A DNA stretch of 64,000 nucleotides from Pseudogemmobacter hezensis (GTDB taxonomy: Bacteria; Pseudomonadota; Alphaproteobacteria; Rhodobacterales; Rhodobacteraceae). Numbering within the stretch: the first letter of the stretch is position 1; every line of letters starts with the position of its first letter. The position numbers and the translations under genes were made by a program. Below are positions 47,614 through 57,070 of the stretch, piece by piece. Below the pieces are notes generated by a model. That model saw only the letters and a list, made by a program, of their open reading frames with translations, did not search any database and was not told the origin of the DNA. Location: contig NZ_JABJXT010000014.1 in the NCBI RefSeq assembly GCF_013155295.1, forward strand, positions 1-64,000. The letters run 5' to 3'.

Positions 47614-48793
47614 GGCTGAGTGGCTTTCGATCATTGGTATTGGCGAAGATGGCCTGGCGGGCCTGTCAGACGCAAGCCGTCAGGCGCTGGAACGCGCCGA
47701 GGTGGTCTTTGGTGGGCCGCGCCATCTGGCGATGGTTGAACATGCCGACAAGCGCCCCTGGCCCGTGCCCTTTGCAACCGCCCCCGTGCTGGCGTTGCGC
47801 GGGCGGCGGGTGGCGGTGCTGGCCTCGGGCGATCCGTTCTGGCTGGGGGCTGGCGGCAGCCTGGCCCGCGATCTGGCCCCGGGCGAATGGCGGGCCTGGC
47901 CTGCGCCCTCGGTCGCCTCACTGGTGGCGGCGCGGCTGGGCTGGCGGCTTGAAGATGTGGCCTGCCTTGGCCTGCACGCAGCCCCCCTGTCGCGGCTGCG
48001 CCCGCATCTGGCCCCGGGGGCGCGGCTGATCGTGACGCTGCGCGACGGTCTGGCCCCGGCGCAGCTGGCGGCTTACCTGGTGGAAACCGGGTTTTCTGCC
48101 AGCCTGGTGACGTTTTTTGAGAACCTCGGCGGTGCGCAGGAGCGTGTGGAAACCACCTCTGCGGCTGATTTCAGCCGGGCTGAGACCGCGCCTTTGGTCG
48201 CGGCCGCGCTGCAGATCCGGGGCGACGGGCAGGTGGTAACGCTGGCCTCTGGCCGCGCCGATGACCTGTTTGAGCATGACGGCCAGATCACCAAACGCCC
48301 GATCCGTGCGCTGGCATTGTCTGCCCTGGCGCCGCGCCCGGGCGAGATGCTCTGGGATCTGGGCGCAGGCTCGGGGTCCATCGGGATCGAATGGTTGCTG
48401 TCGCATCCCACCTTGCGGGCGATTGGGGTTGAGGCCGATCCGACCCGCGCCGCCCGTGCCAGGGGCAATGCCCAACGCCTTGGCACCGACCGCCTTGAGA
48501 TCCGCGAGGGGCGGGCGCTGGATCTTTTGCCCGGTCTGCCGCGCCCGGATGCGGTGTTCATCGGCGGCGGCGCGGATGACAATTTGCTGAACGCGCTTTG
48601 GGCCTGTCTGCCGCAGGGCGTGCGGCTGGTCGCGCATGGCGTGACGCTGGAAACCGAGGCGCTGCTGGCGGCCTGGCATGGCGCGAAAGGCGGGCAGCTT
48701 TTGCGCTTTGAGCTGGCCGAGGCCGCCCCCCTGGGCCGCAAGCGCGGCTGGAAATCCAGCTATCCGGTCCTGCAATGGAGCGTTTTGCGATGA
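47612..48793 (+). CDS. cobL: Precorrin-6B C5,15-methyltransferase (decarboxylating) CobL
   Basis: 393 residues, a fusion of a CbiE-type methylase (~1-200, IIGIGEDGLAGLSDASRQAL) and a CbiT-type methylase (~215-393, LWDLGAGSGSIGIEWL). Methylates C5 and C15 and decarboxylates the C12 acetate. The start ATG 47612 has AGGGGGG upstream and shares bases with the cobK start. Overlaps cobE by ATGA. Confidence 0.95.
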   Translation: MAEWLSIIGIGEDGLAGLSDASRQALERAEVVFGGPRHLAMVEHADKRPWPVPFATAPVLALRGRRVAVLASGDPFWLGAGGSLARDLAPGEWRAWPAPSVASLVAARLGWRLEDVACLGLHAAPLSRLRPHLAPGARLIVTLRDGLAPAQLAAYLVETGFSASLVTFFENLGGAQERVETTSAADFSRAETAPLVAAALQIRGDGQVVTLASGRADDLFEHDGQITKRPIRALALSALAPRPGEMLWDLGAGSGSIGIEWLLSHPTLRAIGVEADPTRAARARGNAQRLGTDRLEIREGRALDLLPGLPRPDAVFIGGGADDNLLNALWACLPQGVRLVAHGVTLETEALLAAWHGAKGGQLLRFELAEAAPLGRKRGWKSSYPVLQWSVLR

Positions 48794-49164
48794 TCCCCGA
48801 CACCATCGCGGGCCTGGGCTTTCGCACCGCAGCCCAGCTGGAATCGCTGCTTGACGCGCTGAGGCAGGCCGGGGCGCAGGATCTGCGCCATATCGCGGTG
48901 CCTGCCGTCAAGGCGCGGCATCCGGCGGTGATGCAGCTGTCGCGGCTGGGCTATCATCTGCATCCGGTCAGCGCCGCGCAGCTGACCGCGCCGCAAACCC
49001 TGACCGACAGCGCCGCCAGCCGGGCCGCACATGGCACGGGTTCCGTATCCGAGGCCTGCGCACTGGCGGCCCTCGGGCCTGGTGCCCGCCTGATCGCCCC
49101 GCGTGAAATCTCTGCCGACGGCATGGCCACCGCCGCCATCGCCCATAAAGGACCGAAACCATGA
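48790..49164 (+). CDS. cobE: Cobalamin biosynthesis protein CobE (CbiG C-terminal-like)
   Basis: 124 residues with the CbiG C-terminal domain pattern: [17 protein letters not shown] at the start, [16 protein letters not shown], then [13 protein letters not shown] near residue 85. The domain is required in aerobic B12 synthesis but its exact reaction is unsettled. Its four-base overlaps with both cobL and cobM place it firmly in the operon. Confidence 0.9.
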   Translation: MIPDTIAGLGFRTAAQLESLLDALRQAGAQDLRHIAVPAVKARHPAVMQLSRLGYHLHPVSAAQLTAPQTLTDSAASRAAHGTGSVSEACALAALGPGARLIAPREISADGMATAAIAHKGPKP

Positions 49165-49934
49165 CCGTTCATTTCATCGGTGCAGGCCCCGGGGCTGCCG
49201 ATCTGCTGACGCTGCGCGGGCGCGATCTGATCGCGGCCTCGCCTGTCTGCCTTTACGCCGGATCCCTGATCCCCGAGGCGGTGCTGGCCCATTGCCCGCC
49301 CGGGGCGCGGATCGTCAATACCGCGCCGCTGGATCTGGATGCGATCATCGCCGAGATCCGCACCGCGCATCAGGCGGGCCAGGATGTGGCGCGGCTGCAT
49401 TCCGGTGATCTCTCGGTCTGGTCGGCGATGGGCGAGCAGATCCGCCGCCTGAAGGCCGAGGGCATCCCCTTTGACGTGACGCCCGGCGTGCCCTCTTTCG
49501 CCGCCGCCGCCGCGACGCTGGGGGCAGAGCTGACGCTGCCCTGCCTTGCGCAAAGTCTGGTGCTGACCCGCACCCCTGGCCGCGCCTCTGCCATGCCCGA
49601 ACGCGAGCGGCTGGAGGCCTTCGCCGCCACCGGCGCGACGCTGGCCATTCACCTCTCGATCCATCGGCTTGATGAAACGGCGGCCGAGCTGACGCCACAT
49701 TACGGCGCCGATTGCCCGGTGGCGGTGGTCTGGCGGGCCTCCTGGCCTGATGAGCGGGTGGTGCGCGGCACGCTTGCAACCATCGCGGGCCTCGTCGGCG
49801 ACACGATGGAGCGCACGGCGCTGATCCTGGTCGGGCCTGCCCTGGGGCAGGAGGGGTTCATCGAATCCAGTCTCTATTCCACCGATTATGACCGCCGTTT
49901 CCGCGCGGGTCGGGCCGATGCGGTGAAATCATGA
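49161..49934 (+). CDS. cobM: Precorrin-4 C11-methyltransferase CobM
   Basis: 257 residues. [16 protein letters not shown] at the start, [37 protein letters not shown] and [12 protein letters not shown] are classic CobM signatures. SAM-dependent methylation at C11. Overlaps both neighbours (cobE and cobB) by ATGA. Confidence 0.95.
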   Translation: MTVHFIGAGPGAADLLTLRGRDLIAASPVCLYAGSLIPEAVLAHCPPGARIVNTAPLDLDAIIAEIRTAHQAGQDVARLHSGDLSVWSAMGEQIRRLKAEGIPFDVTPGVPSFAAAAATLGAELTLPCLAQSLVLTRTPGRASAMPERERLEAFAATGATLAIHLSIHRLDETAAELTPHYGADCPVAVVWRASWPDERVVRGTLATIAGLVGDTMERTALILVGPALGQEGFIESSLYSTDYDRRFRAGRADAVKS

Positions 49935-51241
49935 GCGCGGGCGGAACCCCCGGGCTGATCATCTCGGCCCCGAGATCCGGGGCGGGCAAGACCACGGTGA
50001 TGCTGGGGCTGCTCAGGGCGCTGCGCGATCAGGGCGTGGCGGTGCAGCCCTATAAATGCGGGCCGGATTATATCGACCCGGCGTTTCATCTGGCGGCCTC
50101 GGGGCGGGCCAGCTTCAACCTCGACAGCTGGGCGATGACGCCCGGGCTGCTGGCGACGCAGCTGGCGCGGGGCGGGGATATGGCGCTGGCCGAAGGCTCT
50201 ATGGGGCTGTTTGACGGCGTTGCCACTCCCGGCGAAAGCGGCACCGGGGCCAGTGCTGACATTGCCGCGCTGACGGGCTGGCCTGTGGTGATCGTGCTGG
50301 ATGTCTCGGGTGCGGCGCAGACGGTTGCGGCGCTGGCGGCGGGGATGGCGGGCTATCGGCGCGATGTGCGGGTGGCGGGGGTGATCCTGAACCGCGTGGC
50401 CTCGCCCCGGCATGAACGGCTTTGCCGACTGGGGATGGAAGAGATCGGCCTGCCGGTGTTCGGTGCCCTGCCGCGCCGGGGCGATCTGACCCTGCCAGAG
50501 CGGCATCTGGGCCTTGTCCAGGCAGTCGAACACCCCGATCTAGAGCGCGCAATCAGTGACTATGCCGCCTTTTTGCGCGAATTTGTCGATCTGGATGCGC
50601 TGCGGGCGGTGGCGGCTGGCGGCGCGGCCCCGGGCGCGACAAGGCTGCCCGATCCGCCCGGCCAGCGCATCGCTTTGGCGCGCGATGCGGCGTTTTCCTT
50701 CACCTATCCGCATCTGCTGGACGCCTGGGCGGCCAAAGGGGCAGAGGTTCTGCCCTTCTCGCCGCTGGCCGATCAGGCCCCTGCGCCCGATGCCGATCTG
50801 TGCTGGCTGCCCGGCGGCTATCCTGAATTGCATGCAGGCCCCCTGGCTGCGGCAGAGACCTTCATGGCGGGCCTGCGCGATTTCGCCAAAACCCGCCCGG
50901 TTCACGGCGAATGCGGCGGCTATATGGTGCTGGGCGAGGCGCTGATTGATGCCTCGGGCACGCGGCACCAGATGGCGGGGCTCCTGGGCCTCGTGACCTC
51001 ATATGAAAAGCGTAAGATGCACCTGGGCTACCGTCTGGCCAGACTTGAGGCCCCGATCCCCGGCCATCAGCCGGGCCAGCGCCTGCGCGGCCATGAGTTC
51101 CACTATTCCACCATCCTGTCGCAGCCTGACCCGGCGCTGGCCCATGTGACCGATGCCGAAGGCGCCCCGGTGCCCGAGACCGGATCACGTCGTGGCCATG
51201 TCAGCGGCACCTTTTTCCACCTGATCGGAGACGCCGGATGA
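49931..51241 (+). CDS. cobB: Hydrogenobyrinic acid a,c-diamide synthase CobB
   Basis: 436 residues. N-terminal ATPase domain with [16 protein letters not shown] and [13 protein letters not shown], and a C-terminal class I glutamine amidotransferase domain with [14 protein letters not shown] holding the catalytic Cys. Amidates the a and c side chains before cobalt insertion by CobNST. The start overlaps cobM and the end overlaps cobA by ATGA. Confidence 0.95.
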   Translation: MSAGGTPGLIISAPRSGAGKTTVMLGLLRALRDQGVAVQPYKCGPDYIDPAFHLAASGRASFNLDSWAMTPGLLATQLARGGDMALAEGSMGLFDGVATPGESGTGASADIAALTGWPVVIVLDVSGAAQTVAALAAGMAGYRRDVRVAGVILNRVASPRHERLCRLGMEEIGLPVFGALPRRGDLTLPERHLGLVQAVEHPDLERAISDYAAFLREFVDLDALRAVAAGGAAPGATRLPDPPGQRIALARDAAFSFTYPHLLDAWAAKGAEVLPFSPLADQAPAPDADLCWLPGGYPELHAGPLAAAETFMAGLRDFAKTRPVHGECGGYMVLGEALIDASGTRHQMAGLLGLVTSYEKRKMHLGYRLARLEAPIPGHQPGQRLRGHEFHYSTILSQPDPALAHVTDAEGAPVPETGSRRGHVSGTFFHLIGDAG

Positions 51242-51957
51242 GCGCGTTTGTCAGCTTTGTTTCCTCTGGCCCCGGCGATCCGGATCTTCTGACGGTTCGC
51301 GCCGTCAAACGCCTGCAAGAAGCCGAGGTCGTGCTTTATGACGACCTTTCCGCCGGGCCGATCCTGGATCTGGCGGGGCCGGATGCCGATCTGATCTCGG
51401 TCGGGAAGCGGGCGGGCCGGGCCTCGCCGCGCCAGGATCATGTCAGCCGCTTGCTGGTCGATCATGCGCAAAGCGGGCTGAAGGTGGTGCGGCTGAAATC
51501 AGGCGATTCCGGCATGTTCGGCAGGCTTGAGGAAGAGATCACCGCGCTGCGCGAGGCGGGTATCGGCTATGAGATCGTGCCGGGCGTTACCGCGCCCTCA
51601 GCCGCGGCGGCGGCGGCGGGGATCCCGCTGACGCGGCGGGTGAATGCGCGGCGCGTGCAGTTTGTCACCGGGCATGACGTGACGGGCGCGCTGCCCGAAA
51701 GCCTGAACTGGGGGGCGCTGGCCGACCCTTCGGCGGTGACCTCGGTCTTTATGGCGCGGGGCACTTTCGCGCAGCTGGCGGCAAAGCTGATCGCGGCGGG
51801 CCTGCCGCCTGACACGCCCGCGCTGATGGCGCAAGGCGTGTCCACCCCGGCGCAATCCTTCCGCCGCGACACGGTGCAGGGGCTGGCCGCGCATCTGGAG
51901 GGGGCAGGCCCCGACCCGGCCCCCACGCTGATCCTTTATGGCGCGCTGGCCGAATAG
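51238..51957 (+). CDS. cobA: Uroporphyrinogen-III C-methyltransferase CobA
   Basis: 239 residues. SGPGDPDLLTVRAVKRLQEA, VSVGKRAGR-like LISVGKRAGRASPRQDHVS and VVRLKSGDSGMFGRLEEE are SUMT motifs. Methylates uroporphyrinogen III at C2 and C7 to precorrin-2, the committed step. It is the single-domain form without CysG extensions. Last biosynthetic gene of the plus-strand run. Confidence 0.94.
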   Translation: MSAFVSFVSSGPGDPDLLTVRAVKRLQEAEVVLYDDLSAGPILDLAGPDADLISVGKRAGRASPRQDHVSRLLVDHAQSGLKVVRLKSGDSGMFGRLEEEITALREAGIGYEIVPGVTAPSAAAAAAGIPLTRRVNARRVQFVTGHDVTGALPESLNWGALADPSAVTSVFMARGTFAQLAAKLIAAGLPPDTPALMAQGVSTPAQSFRRDTVQGLAAHLEGAGPDPAPTLILYGALAE

Positions 51958-52016
51958 GCCGCGCCCTCAGGTTGCATGTTGACCGCAGGCCTGGCGCCTG
52001 TCACTCTCGCAAATGT

Positions 52017-52184
52017 GAAGGTGCCGGGAAACCGGCATGGGAACAGGGGGGCGTCGCCGCAAGGCCCGCCCAACCCAACCGCCCCCGCGACTGTGAGCAG
52101 TAAGCCGACCCCGTTATCCACTGAGGAGCATTCCCCGGGAAGGAGGGCATCGGCCGTGACCTGCAAGTCAGGAGACCGACCTTC
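52017..52184 (+). promoter_or_regulatory. Cobalamin riboswitch 2
   Basis: Closing stem GAAGGT (52017-52022) with ACCTTC (52179-52184). Conserved blocks: GGTGCCGGGAAACCGGCATGG, GAACAGGGG, ACCGCCCCCGCGACTGTGAG, CCACTGAGG...CCCCGGGAAGGAGG and GCAAGTCAGGAGACCGACC. It stands between cobA and cbtB and should link cobalt uptake to the cobalamin level. Confidence 0.95.
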
Positions 52185-52233
52185 GCAAGGAACTGCAACC
52201 GCCGTCGGGGATGACGGCACAGGAGTATCGGAT

Positions 52234-52404
52234 ATGTCCACCATTGCCCGCTCTGGCGAGAAGGCAGAGGTCAAACTGGCAAATATCGCCGTCGTGGCCG
52301 CCCTTGGCGCTGCGCTGATCTTTGTCGCTGGCCTCGCCCAGTCGGAAACCCTGCATGACGCCGCCCATGATGTGCGTCACGCGGTCGGATTCCCCTGCCA
52401 CTGA
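52234..52404 (+). CDS. cbtB: Cobalt transporter subunit CbtB
   Basis: 56 residues with one membrane segment (ANIAVVAALGAALIFVAGL) and a short His-rich C terminus (HDAAHDVRHAVGFPCH) likely to face the periplasm and bind cobalt. CbtB is the small partner of CbtA. Directly behind cobalamin riboswitch 2; cbtA follows after one base. Confidence 0.93.
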   Translation: MSTIARSGEKAEVKLANIAVVAALGAALIFVAGLAQSETLHDAAHDVRHAVGFPCH

Positions 52405-52405
52405 T

Positions 52406-53173
52406 ATGCTGCAAAGATTGCTGACCAGCGCTTTGATCGCTGGCGCTGCTGCGGGGCTGATTGCCGCCCTGTTGCAGCTTGTTTTCGTGCAGCCTGTGCT
52501 GCTGCATGCCGAGCTTTATGAGGGCGGCGAGCGCACGCATTTCGCGGCCCCGTCTGAGCATCATCACGGTGAAGAGGCGGATGCCGCCACGCCGACCGCA
52601 GAGCCTGCCCATGATCACAGCACCGAAGCAGCGCATGATCACGCAGAGGCTGCGGATATTCCCGGCATCGACTTTGACGCGCCGCGTGACGGGCTTTCGA
52701 TCCTTTTCTCGATCATGGTTTATGCGGGCTATGGCCTGCTGCTGGTCGCGGCCATCGCGCTGTCGGAAAGCAATGGCAACCGGGTGACGGCGCGGCAGGG
52801 GCTGCTTTGGGGCGTTGCGGGCTTTGTCGCGGTGCAGATGGCCCCGGCCTTTGGCCTTTCGCCAGAGCTGCCGGGCATGGCGGCGGCCGATGTGAATGCC
52901 CGCGCCATCTGGTGGGTTGCCACGGTGATCGCCACCGCGATTGGCCTTTGGCTGATTGCGTTTGGCAAGAACGGGGTGGCCTGGGCGGCGGCTGTGCTGC
53001 TGATCCTTGCGCCCCATATCATCGGCGCCCCGCATCCGCATGAGTTCACCGGCCCGACCCCGCCCGAGCTTGCCGCGCAATTTGCCGGCCGCGCCATCGG
53101 TGTTGGTCTGGCAGTCTGGGTGCTGCTGGGGCTGTTTGTCGCCACACTCTGGAGCCGTGGCCGCGAAGCCTGA
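52406..53173 (+). CDS. cbtA: Cobalt transporter CbtA
   Basis: 255 residues with about five to six membrane segments. A His/Glu-rich periplasmic loop lies between the first and second segments (HHHGEEADAATP, then HDHSTEAAHDHAEAAD, residues ~55-90), and GFVAVQMAPAFGLSPELPGM is typical of CbtA. Predicted cobalt uptake protein, co-transcribed with cbtB under the riboswitch. Followed by a strong hairpin shared with cobF. Confidence 0.93.
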   Translation: MLQRLLTSALIAGAAAGLIAALLQLVFVQPVLLHAELYEGGERTHFAAPSEHHHGEEADAATPTAEPAHDHSTEAAHDHAEAADIPGIDFDAPRDGLSILFSIMVYAGYGLLLVAAIALSESNGNRVTARQGLLWGVAGFVAVQMAPAFGLSPELPGMAAADVNARAIWWVATVIATAIGLWLIAFGKNGVAWAAAVLLILAPHIIGAPHPHEFTGPTPPELAAQFAGRAIGVGLAVWVLLGLFVATLWSRGREA

Positions 53174-53190
53174 GACCAGATAAATATGAC

Positions 53191-53222
53191 AAAGCCCGGC
53201 GGCTCAGGCGGCCGGGCTTTTG
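53191..53222. terminator. Bidirectional terminator between cbtA and cobF
   Basis: AAAGCCCGGC (53191-53200) pairs with GCCGGGCTTT (53211-53220), with T's on the plus side and A's on the left that become T's on the minus strand. It serves cbtA; its right half overlaps the last codons of cobF on the minus strand. Confidence 0.8.
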
Positions 53223-53962
53223 CGTTCCAGGATATAGATATCCATCAGCCAGCCATGTTCCGCCCGCGCCGCCTGACGCCGCGCAAGGATACGCGGCCCG
53301 GCCTCGGCCAGCGGCCCGGCTTCGGTGATCTCATTTGGCATGCCGACATAGGCCCCCCACCAGATCGTCACACCCTCGGGCGGCAGATGCTGAAAGGCGC
53401 AGGCCCCGTCCAGCATCACGACCAGACGGTCTGCGCCCGAAGGCCAGCCCTCTTCGCGCAGGCGTCGCCCGGTGGTCACCAGAAACGGCGCGCCCAGTCC
53501 ATTCAGGGGAATGCGATGCGCCGCCGCCAGCACCTGCGGCGACATGATCCCCGGCACCACCGAGACATTGACCTTGCGCTGCAGGGCCAGCCGCCCGGCA
53601 ATCCGCAGGGTGCTGTCGTAAAGCGCGGGATCGCCCCAGACCATCAGCGCAACCCGCGAAGCCCCCGGATTCGCGTCAATCGTGGCAGCCCAGGCCTGCG
53701 CAATCGCGTCATGCCAGTCGTTGACCCGCGCAAGATATGAGGGGTTTTCCGGGTCTCTGACCGGCATCTCAAACCCCGCCACCACAACGCCGGGGCGGGT
53801 TACCAGATCCTGACAGATGGCGCGGCGCAGATCGGCCAGATCGGCCTTTTCCTCGCCCTTTTCCGGGATCAGGATCAGATCGACCGCATTCAGCGCCTTT
53901 ACCGCCTGCAGCGTCAGATGGTCGGGGTTTCCGGTGCCAATGCCGATCAAAACCAGGTCCAT
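53204..53962 (-). CDS. cobF: Precorrin-6A synthase (deacetylating) CobF
   Basis: 252 residues from ATG 53962 (MDLVLIGIG); an ATG at 53983 adds seven residues. The tetrapyrrole methylase motifs IGIGTGNPDHLTLQAVKAL and VWGDPALYDSTLRI are present, with the CobF-specific INDWHDAIAQAW-like segment VNDWHDAIAQAWAA. Methylates C1 with loss of acetate. Convergent with cbtA, with its own promoter upstream near 53990. Confidence 0.92.
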   Translation of the reverse strand: MDLVLIGIGTGNPDHLTLQAVKALNAVDLILIPEKGEEKADLADLRRAICQDLVTRPGVVVAGFEMPVRDPENPSYLARVNDWHDAIAQAWAATIDANPGASRVALMVWGDPALYDSTLRIAGRLALQRKVNVSVVPGIMSPQVLAAAHRIPLNGLGAPFLVTTGRRLREEGWPSGADRLVVMLDGACAFQHLPPEGVTIWWGAYVGMPNEITEAGPLAEAGPRILARRQAARAEHGWLMDIYILERKSPAA

Positions 53963-54019
53963 GCTGATCCTTGCCTTTCCCAAATGCCCCAGCGGTGTGC
54001 CTTAGATTCTGGCGCGGCG

Positions 54020-55960
54020 CTAGCCCTTCAGCTCTGCCGTCACCCGCACCGGCCCTGATGATCCGCGCAGCTTGGCGCGATAGATCACCACGCCCTCGAC
54101 CACGCGCATCACATAGGTGCGGGTCTCGCCGATCGGGATCATCTCGACCCAGTCGACCACATCCACCCCCGGCAGGCGCGGATCGCCCAGCTCATTGATC
54201 CAGCGCCTGGGCCGCCCCGGCCCTGCGTTGTAGCCAGAGGCGATCAGCGCAATCGAGGGGCCGAATTCCTCAACCATCTTCGCCAGATAGGCCGAGCCTA
54301 CCTGGGTATTGAACCCCGGATCGTAAAGTTTCGACAGCGAGTATTCGAGGCCCAGCCCCTTCGCCATCCGCTCGGCGGTTTCAGGCAGCACCTGCATCAG
54401 GCCCCTGGCATTGGCCCCGGACCGCGCCATCGGCTCGAATTCGCTTTCGCGCCGCGCGATTGCCAGCGCCAGCGCCCGGCTGACATGCAGGCCCTCGGGC
54501 ACGAGGTCCGGCACAGGGTAATAGGTGCGGGGCAGGATCGCGCCGCGCTCTGCGGCCTGTTTGGCCAGCACCAGCGCGATATGGGGCTGGTTCATCTCCA
54601 GCGCCATTTCGGCCAGCTGGGCGATGCCCTGGACATCCTGGCTTTCGGCCAGATGCAAAAGGAAGCGCTTGCCCTCGATCCGATTGCCCGCCGCCAGCAT
54701 CAGCCGCGCCGTGGCCAGCACCGAGGAATTGGCGAAAGAGGCCTGCCGCCAGCCCCCCGCCGCGCTGTTGTCCAGCAGCGCCGGATCTAACGATAGCCCC
54801 AGCTTCTCCGCCGAAAGCAGGCCGTAATAGGCGGTTTGATGCTTTGCGGCATTGCGGTAATGCGCGGTGGCGCTTTCGGCGCGGCCTGCGGCCTCATCGG
54901 CGCGGCCCTGCCAGTAATCGGCCCGCGAGACCGAGATCGCGGTCGAGACCCCGGCCCGCAGATGCGCGAAATGCTTCAGCGCGGTATCGGGGTCATTCAG
55001 CTGGCGCAGCGCGATAAAACCCGCCAGAAACTCCAGATCGGCATAATGGCTGCCCGCCGCGCTGCCAGGCGAGATCCCGTGCCGGGACGCGACGCGATAG
55101 GCATCCTGCGCCCGCCCCTGGCGCATCAGCCAGCGCGCCAGCAGCGCCCGGCGCGGGGCCCAGGCCTCTGGCCGGCCAAGGTTTTCCGGCGCGACAGACA
55201 GGATCATCTCGGTGGCTTCAGGATATAGATCGCGGCGCATCCGCCAGATGAAACGCTCATAGGCCAGACCCGGATCGCCCTTCAGCGCGGCAGGCACGGC
55301 GGCGAGCAGCGCATCTGATCCGGCCTGATCGGCCCGCAGGCCAAGACGCGCCTCTGCCAGCCTGCGCTGCGGCTCTGACACCCGGGGCAGCATGCGCAGG
55401 GCCTCTGCACGGCGACCCTCCCACAGCAGGGTATTGAGGCGCAGCTCATCCACCATCGACACCGCCTCGGGCATCAGCAGCTGCAGCTCTGCCTCCTGGT
55501 CGGCGGTCAGCTGCAGTTCCGCCCAGGCCCGCATCGCCTCGGTCTCGGCCATGGCCATCTGGCCAAGCGCCTTATGCGCCCGCACCAGCGCCACCGCGCC
55601 GATCCCGGTCTGCGGCGGGTTTGCGCGAAACCAGGCCACCACCCGCGCAGGTGTCTCAGAGCGCGCCACCGCCTCTTCGCCCTTTTGCCGCAAAAGCGCG
55701 AGGCCGGGCCAGTCGCTGCGCCGCGCAAGGAATTCCTCATAATCGCCCAGCCGCCCCTCTCCGGCCCGCAGCTGCGACCAGCGGACGAAGTCACGGCCCA
55801 CGCCCTCGGGCGCGGCGGCAAGGGCCGCAGGCCAGTCTTTGGCGCGGATCAGGTCAAGGCTGCGGGCCATGTCCTGTGCCGGGTCAGCCTGGGCCAGGCC
55901 GGGGTTAAGGCTGGGGATCATCAGGGCGAGGATGGTCAGGATGCGGATGAGAAAGGTCAT
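54020..55960 (-). CDS. slt: Soluble lytic murein transglycosylase
   Basis: 646 residues. Signal peptide (~1-22, [14 protein letters not shown]), a long alpha-superhelical region with many Ala/Arg/Glu repeats (~30-470), then a GH23 catalytic domain (~490-625). The catalytic Glu is in [19 protein letters not shown], followed by [10 protein letters not shown] and the [12 protein letters not shown] motif. Cleaves peptidoglycan with formation of anhydro-muropeptides. ATG 55960 is chosen over the 56032 frame because it begins the signal peptide. Confidence 0.93.
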   Translation of the reverse strand: MTFLIRILTILALMIPSLNPGLAQADPAQDMARSLDLIRAKDWPAALAAAPEGVGRDFVRWSQLRAGEGRLGDYEEFLARRSDWPGLALLRQKGEEAVARSETPARVVAWFRANPPQTGIGAVALVRAHKALGQMAMAETEAMRAWAELQLTADQEAELQLLMPEAVSMVDELRLNTLLWEGRRAEALRMLPRVSEPQRRLAEARLGLRADQAGSDALLAAVPAALKGDPGLAYERFIWRMRRDLYPEATEMILSVAPENLGRPEAWAPRRALLARWLMRQGRAQDAYRVASRHGISPGSAAGSHYADLEFLAGFIALRQLNDPDTALKHFAHLRAGVSTAISVSRADYWQGRADEAAGRAESATAHYRNAAKHQTAYYGLLSAEKLGLSLDPALLDNSAAGGWRQASFANSSVLATARLMLAAGNRIEGKRFLLHLAESQDVQGIAQLAEMALEMNQPHIALVLAKQAAERGAILPRTYYPVPDLVPEGLHVSRALALAIARRESEFEPMARSGANARGLMQVLPETAERMAKGLGLEYSLSKLYDPGFNTQVGSAYLAKMVEEFGPSIALIASGYNAGPGRPRRWINELGDPRLPGVDVVDWVEMIPIGETRTYVMRVVEGVVIYRAKLRGSSGPVRVTAELKG

Positions 55961-56134
55961 TTCCCAATCGTGCCAAAGCGCGGGCTGCGCCACAAGCCAC
56001 GATCCTGTCAGGTGCTCTCTGCAGGGATGCAACCGGGGATGTCAGGCAATGCTTGGCAAGGCGCATTTGCAGCGATAAGGAAGGCGCGTTGCAGCCAGGG
56101 GCGCAAAGGGCCCCCAGATGAGGAGACGCGTGCC

Positions 56135-57010
56135 ATGATCCAGGGGTCGATTCCCGCTTTGGTAACGCCGTTCAAGGACGGCGCCGTGGATATGGACACG
56201 CTCAAGAAGCTGGTCGACTGGCAGATCGCCGAAGGATCCAGCGGTCTGGTGCCGGTGGGCACGACCGGCGAAAGCCCGACGCTCAGCCATGAAGAGCATG
56301 AGGCTGTGATCGAGGCGGTGGTGAAATTCGCCGCCGGCCGTGTGCCGGTGATCGCAGGCGCAGGTTCGAACAATACGGTCGAAGGCATTCGCCTGATCAG
56401 CCATGCCCAGCGGGTCGGCGCAGATGCAGCCTTGGTAGTGACCCCCTATTACAACAAGCCAAATCAGGCTGGTCTGATCGCGCATTACAAAGCGCTGCAC
56501 GACGCCTGCAATCTGCCGATCATCATCTACAATATCCCCGGCCGCTCGGTCATCGATATGTCGCCTGCCACTATGGGCGAGCTGGCAAAGCTGCCGCGTA
56601 TCATCGGGGTGAAAGATGCGACCGGCATTATTGGCAAGGTCAGCCAGCAGCGTGAGACCTGCGGGGCAGACTTCATCCAGCTTTCCGGGAATGACGATAC
56701 CGCGCTGGCCTTCAACGCGCATGGCGGCACCGGGTGTATCTCGGTTACGGCCAATGTCGCACCGAAGCTTTGCGCCGAATTCCAGGCTGCAACTTTGCGC
56801 GGTGATTACGCCACTGCACTGAAGTATCAGGATCAGCTCTTCCCGCTGCATGAGGCAATCTTTATCGAGCCCGGCCTGGTCGGGGCGAAATATGCGCTTT
56901 CCCTGCTGGGTCGTTGCAACGAAGAGGTGCGGCTGCCGCTGGTTGGCCTTACCGATGGGACGAAAGCAAAGATCCGTGCGGCGATGATTCATGCCGGACT
57001 GCTCAACTAG
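56135..57010 (+). CDS. dapA: 4-hydroxy-tetrahydrodipicolinate synthase DapA
   Basis: 291 residues with a TIM barrel. GTTGESPTL binds pyruvate and aspartate semialdehyde, the catalytic Tyr is in [11 protein letters not shown], and the Schiff-base Lys is in IIGVKDATG. First committed step of lysine/diaminopimelate synthesis. Start ATG 56135 has GAGGAGACG upstream. The slt-dapA-smpB neighbourhood is common in Rhodobacterales. Confidence 0.96.
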   Translation: MIQGSIPALVTPFKDGAVDMDTLKKLVDWQIAEGSSGLVPVGTTGESPTLSHEEHEAVIEAVVKFAAGRVPVIAGAGSNNTVEGIRLISHAQRVGADAALVVTPYYNKPNQAGLIAHYKALHDACNLPIIIYNIPGRSVIDMSPATMGELAKLPRIIGVKDATGIIGKVSQQRETCGADFIQLSGNDDTALAFNAHGGTGCISVTANVAPKLCAEFQAATLRGDYATALKYQDQLFPLHEAIFIEPGLVGAKYALSLLGRCNEEVRLPLVGLTDGTKAKIRAAMIHAGLLN

Positions 57011-57014
57011 CGCC

Positions 57015-57058
57015 CGGTTCCTTGCAAGGAACCGAGCCGGAGTTTTCGAAAACTCCGG
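57015..57058. repeat. Two adjacent perfect palindromes
   Basis: CGGTTCCTTG/CAAGGAACCG at 57015-57034 and CCGGAGTTTTC/GAAAACTCCGG at 57037-57058, separated by two bases. They fill the gap between dapA and the DMT transporter gene. Neither is followed by T's, so simple termination is doubtful. They look like a paired repeat element or protein sites. Confidence 0.7.
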
Positions 57059-57070
57059 GGTTGCGCGGTG

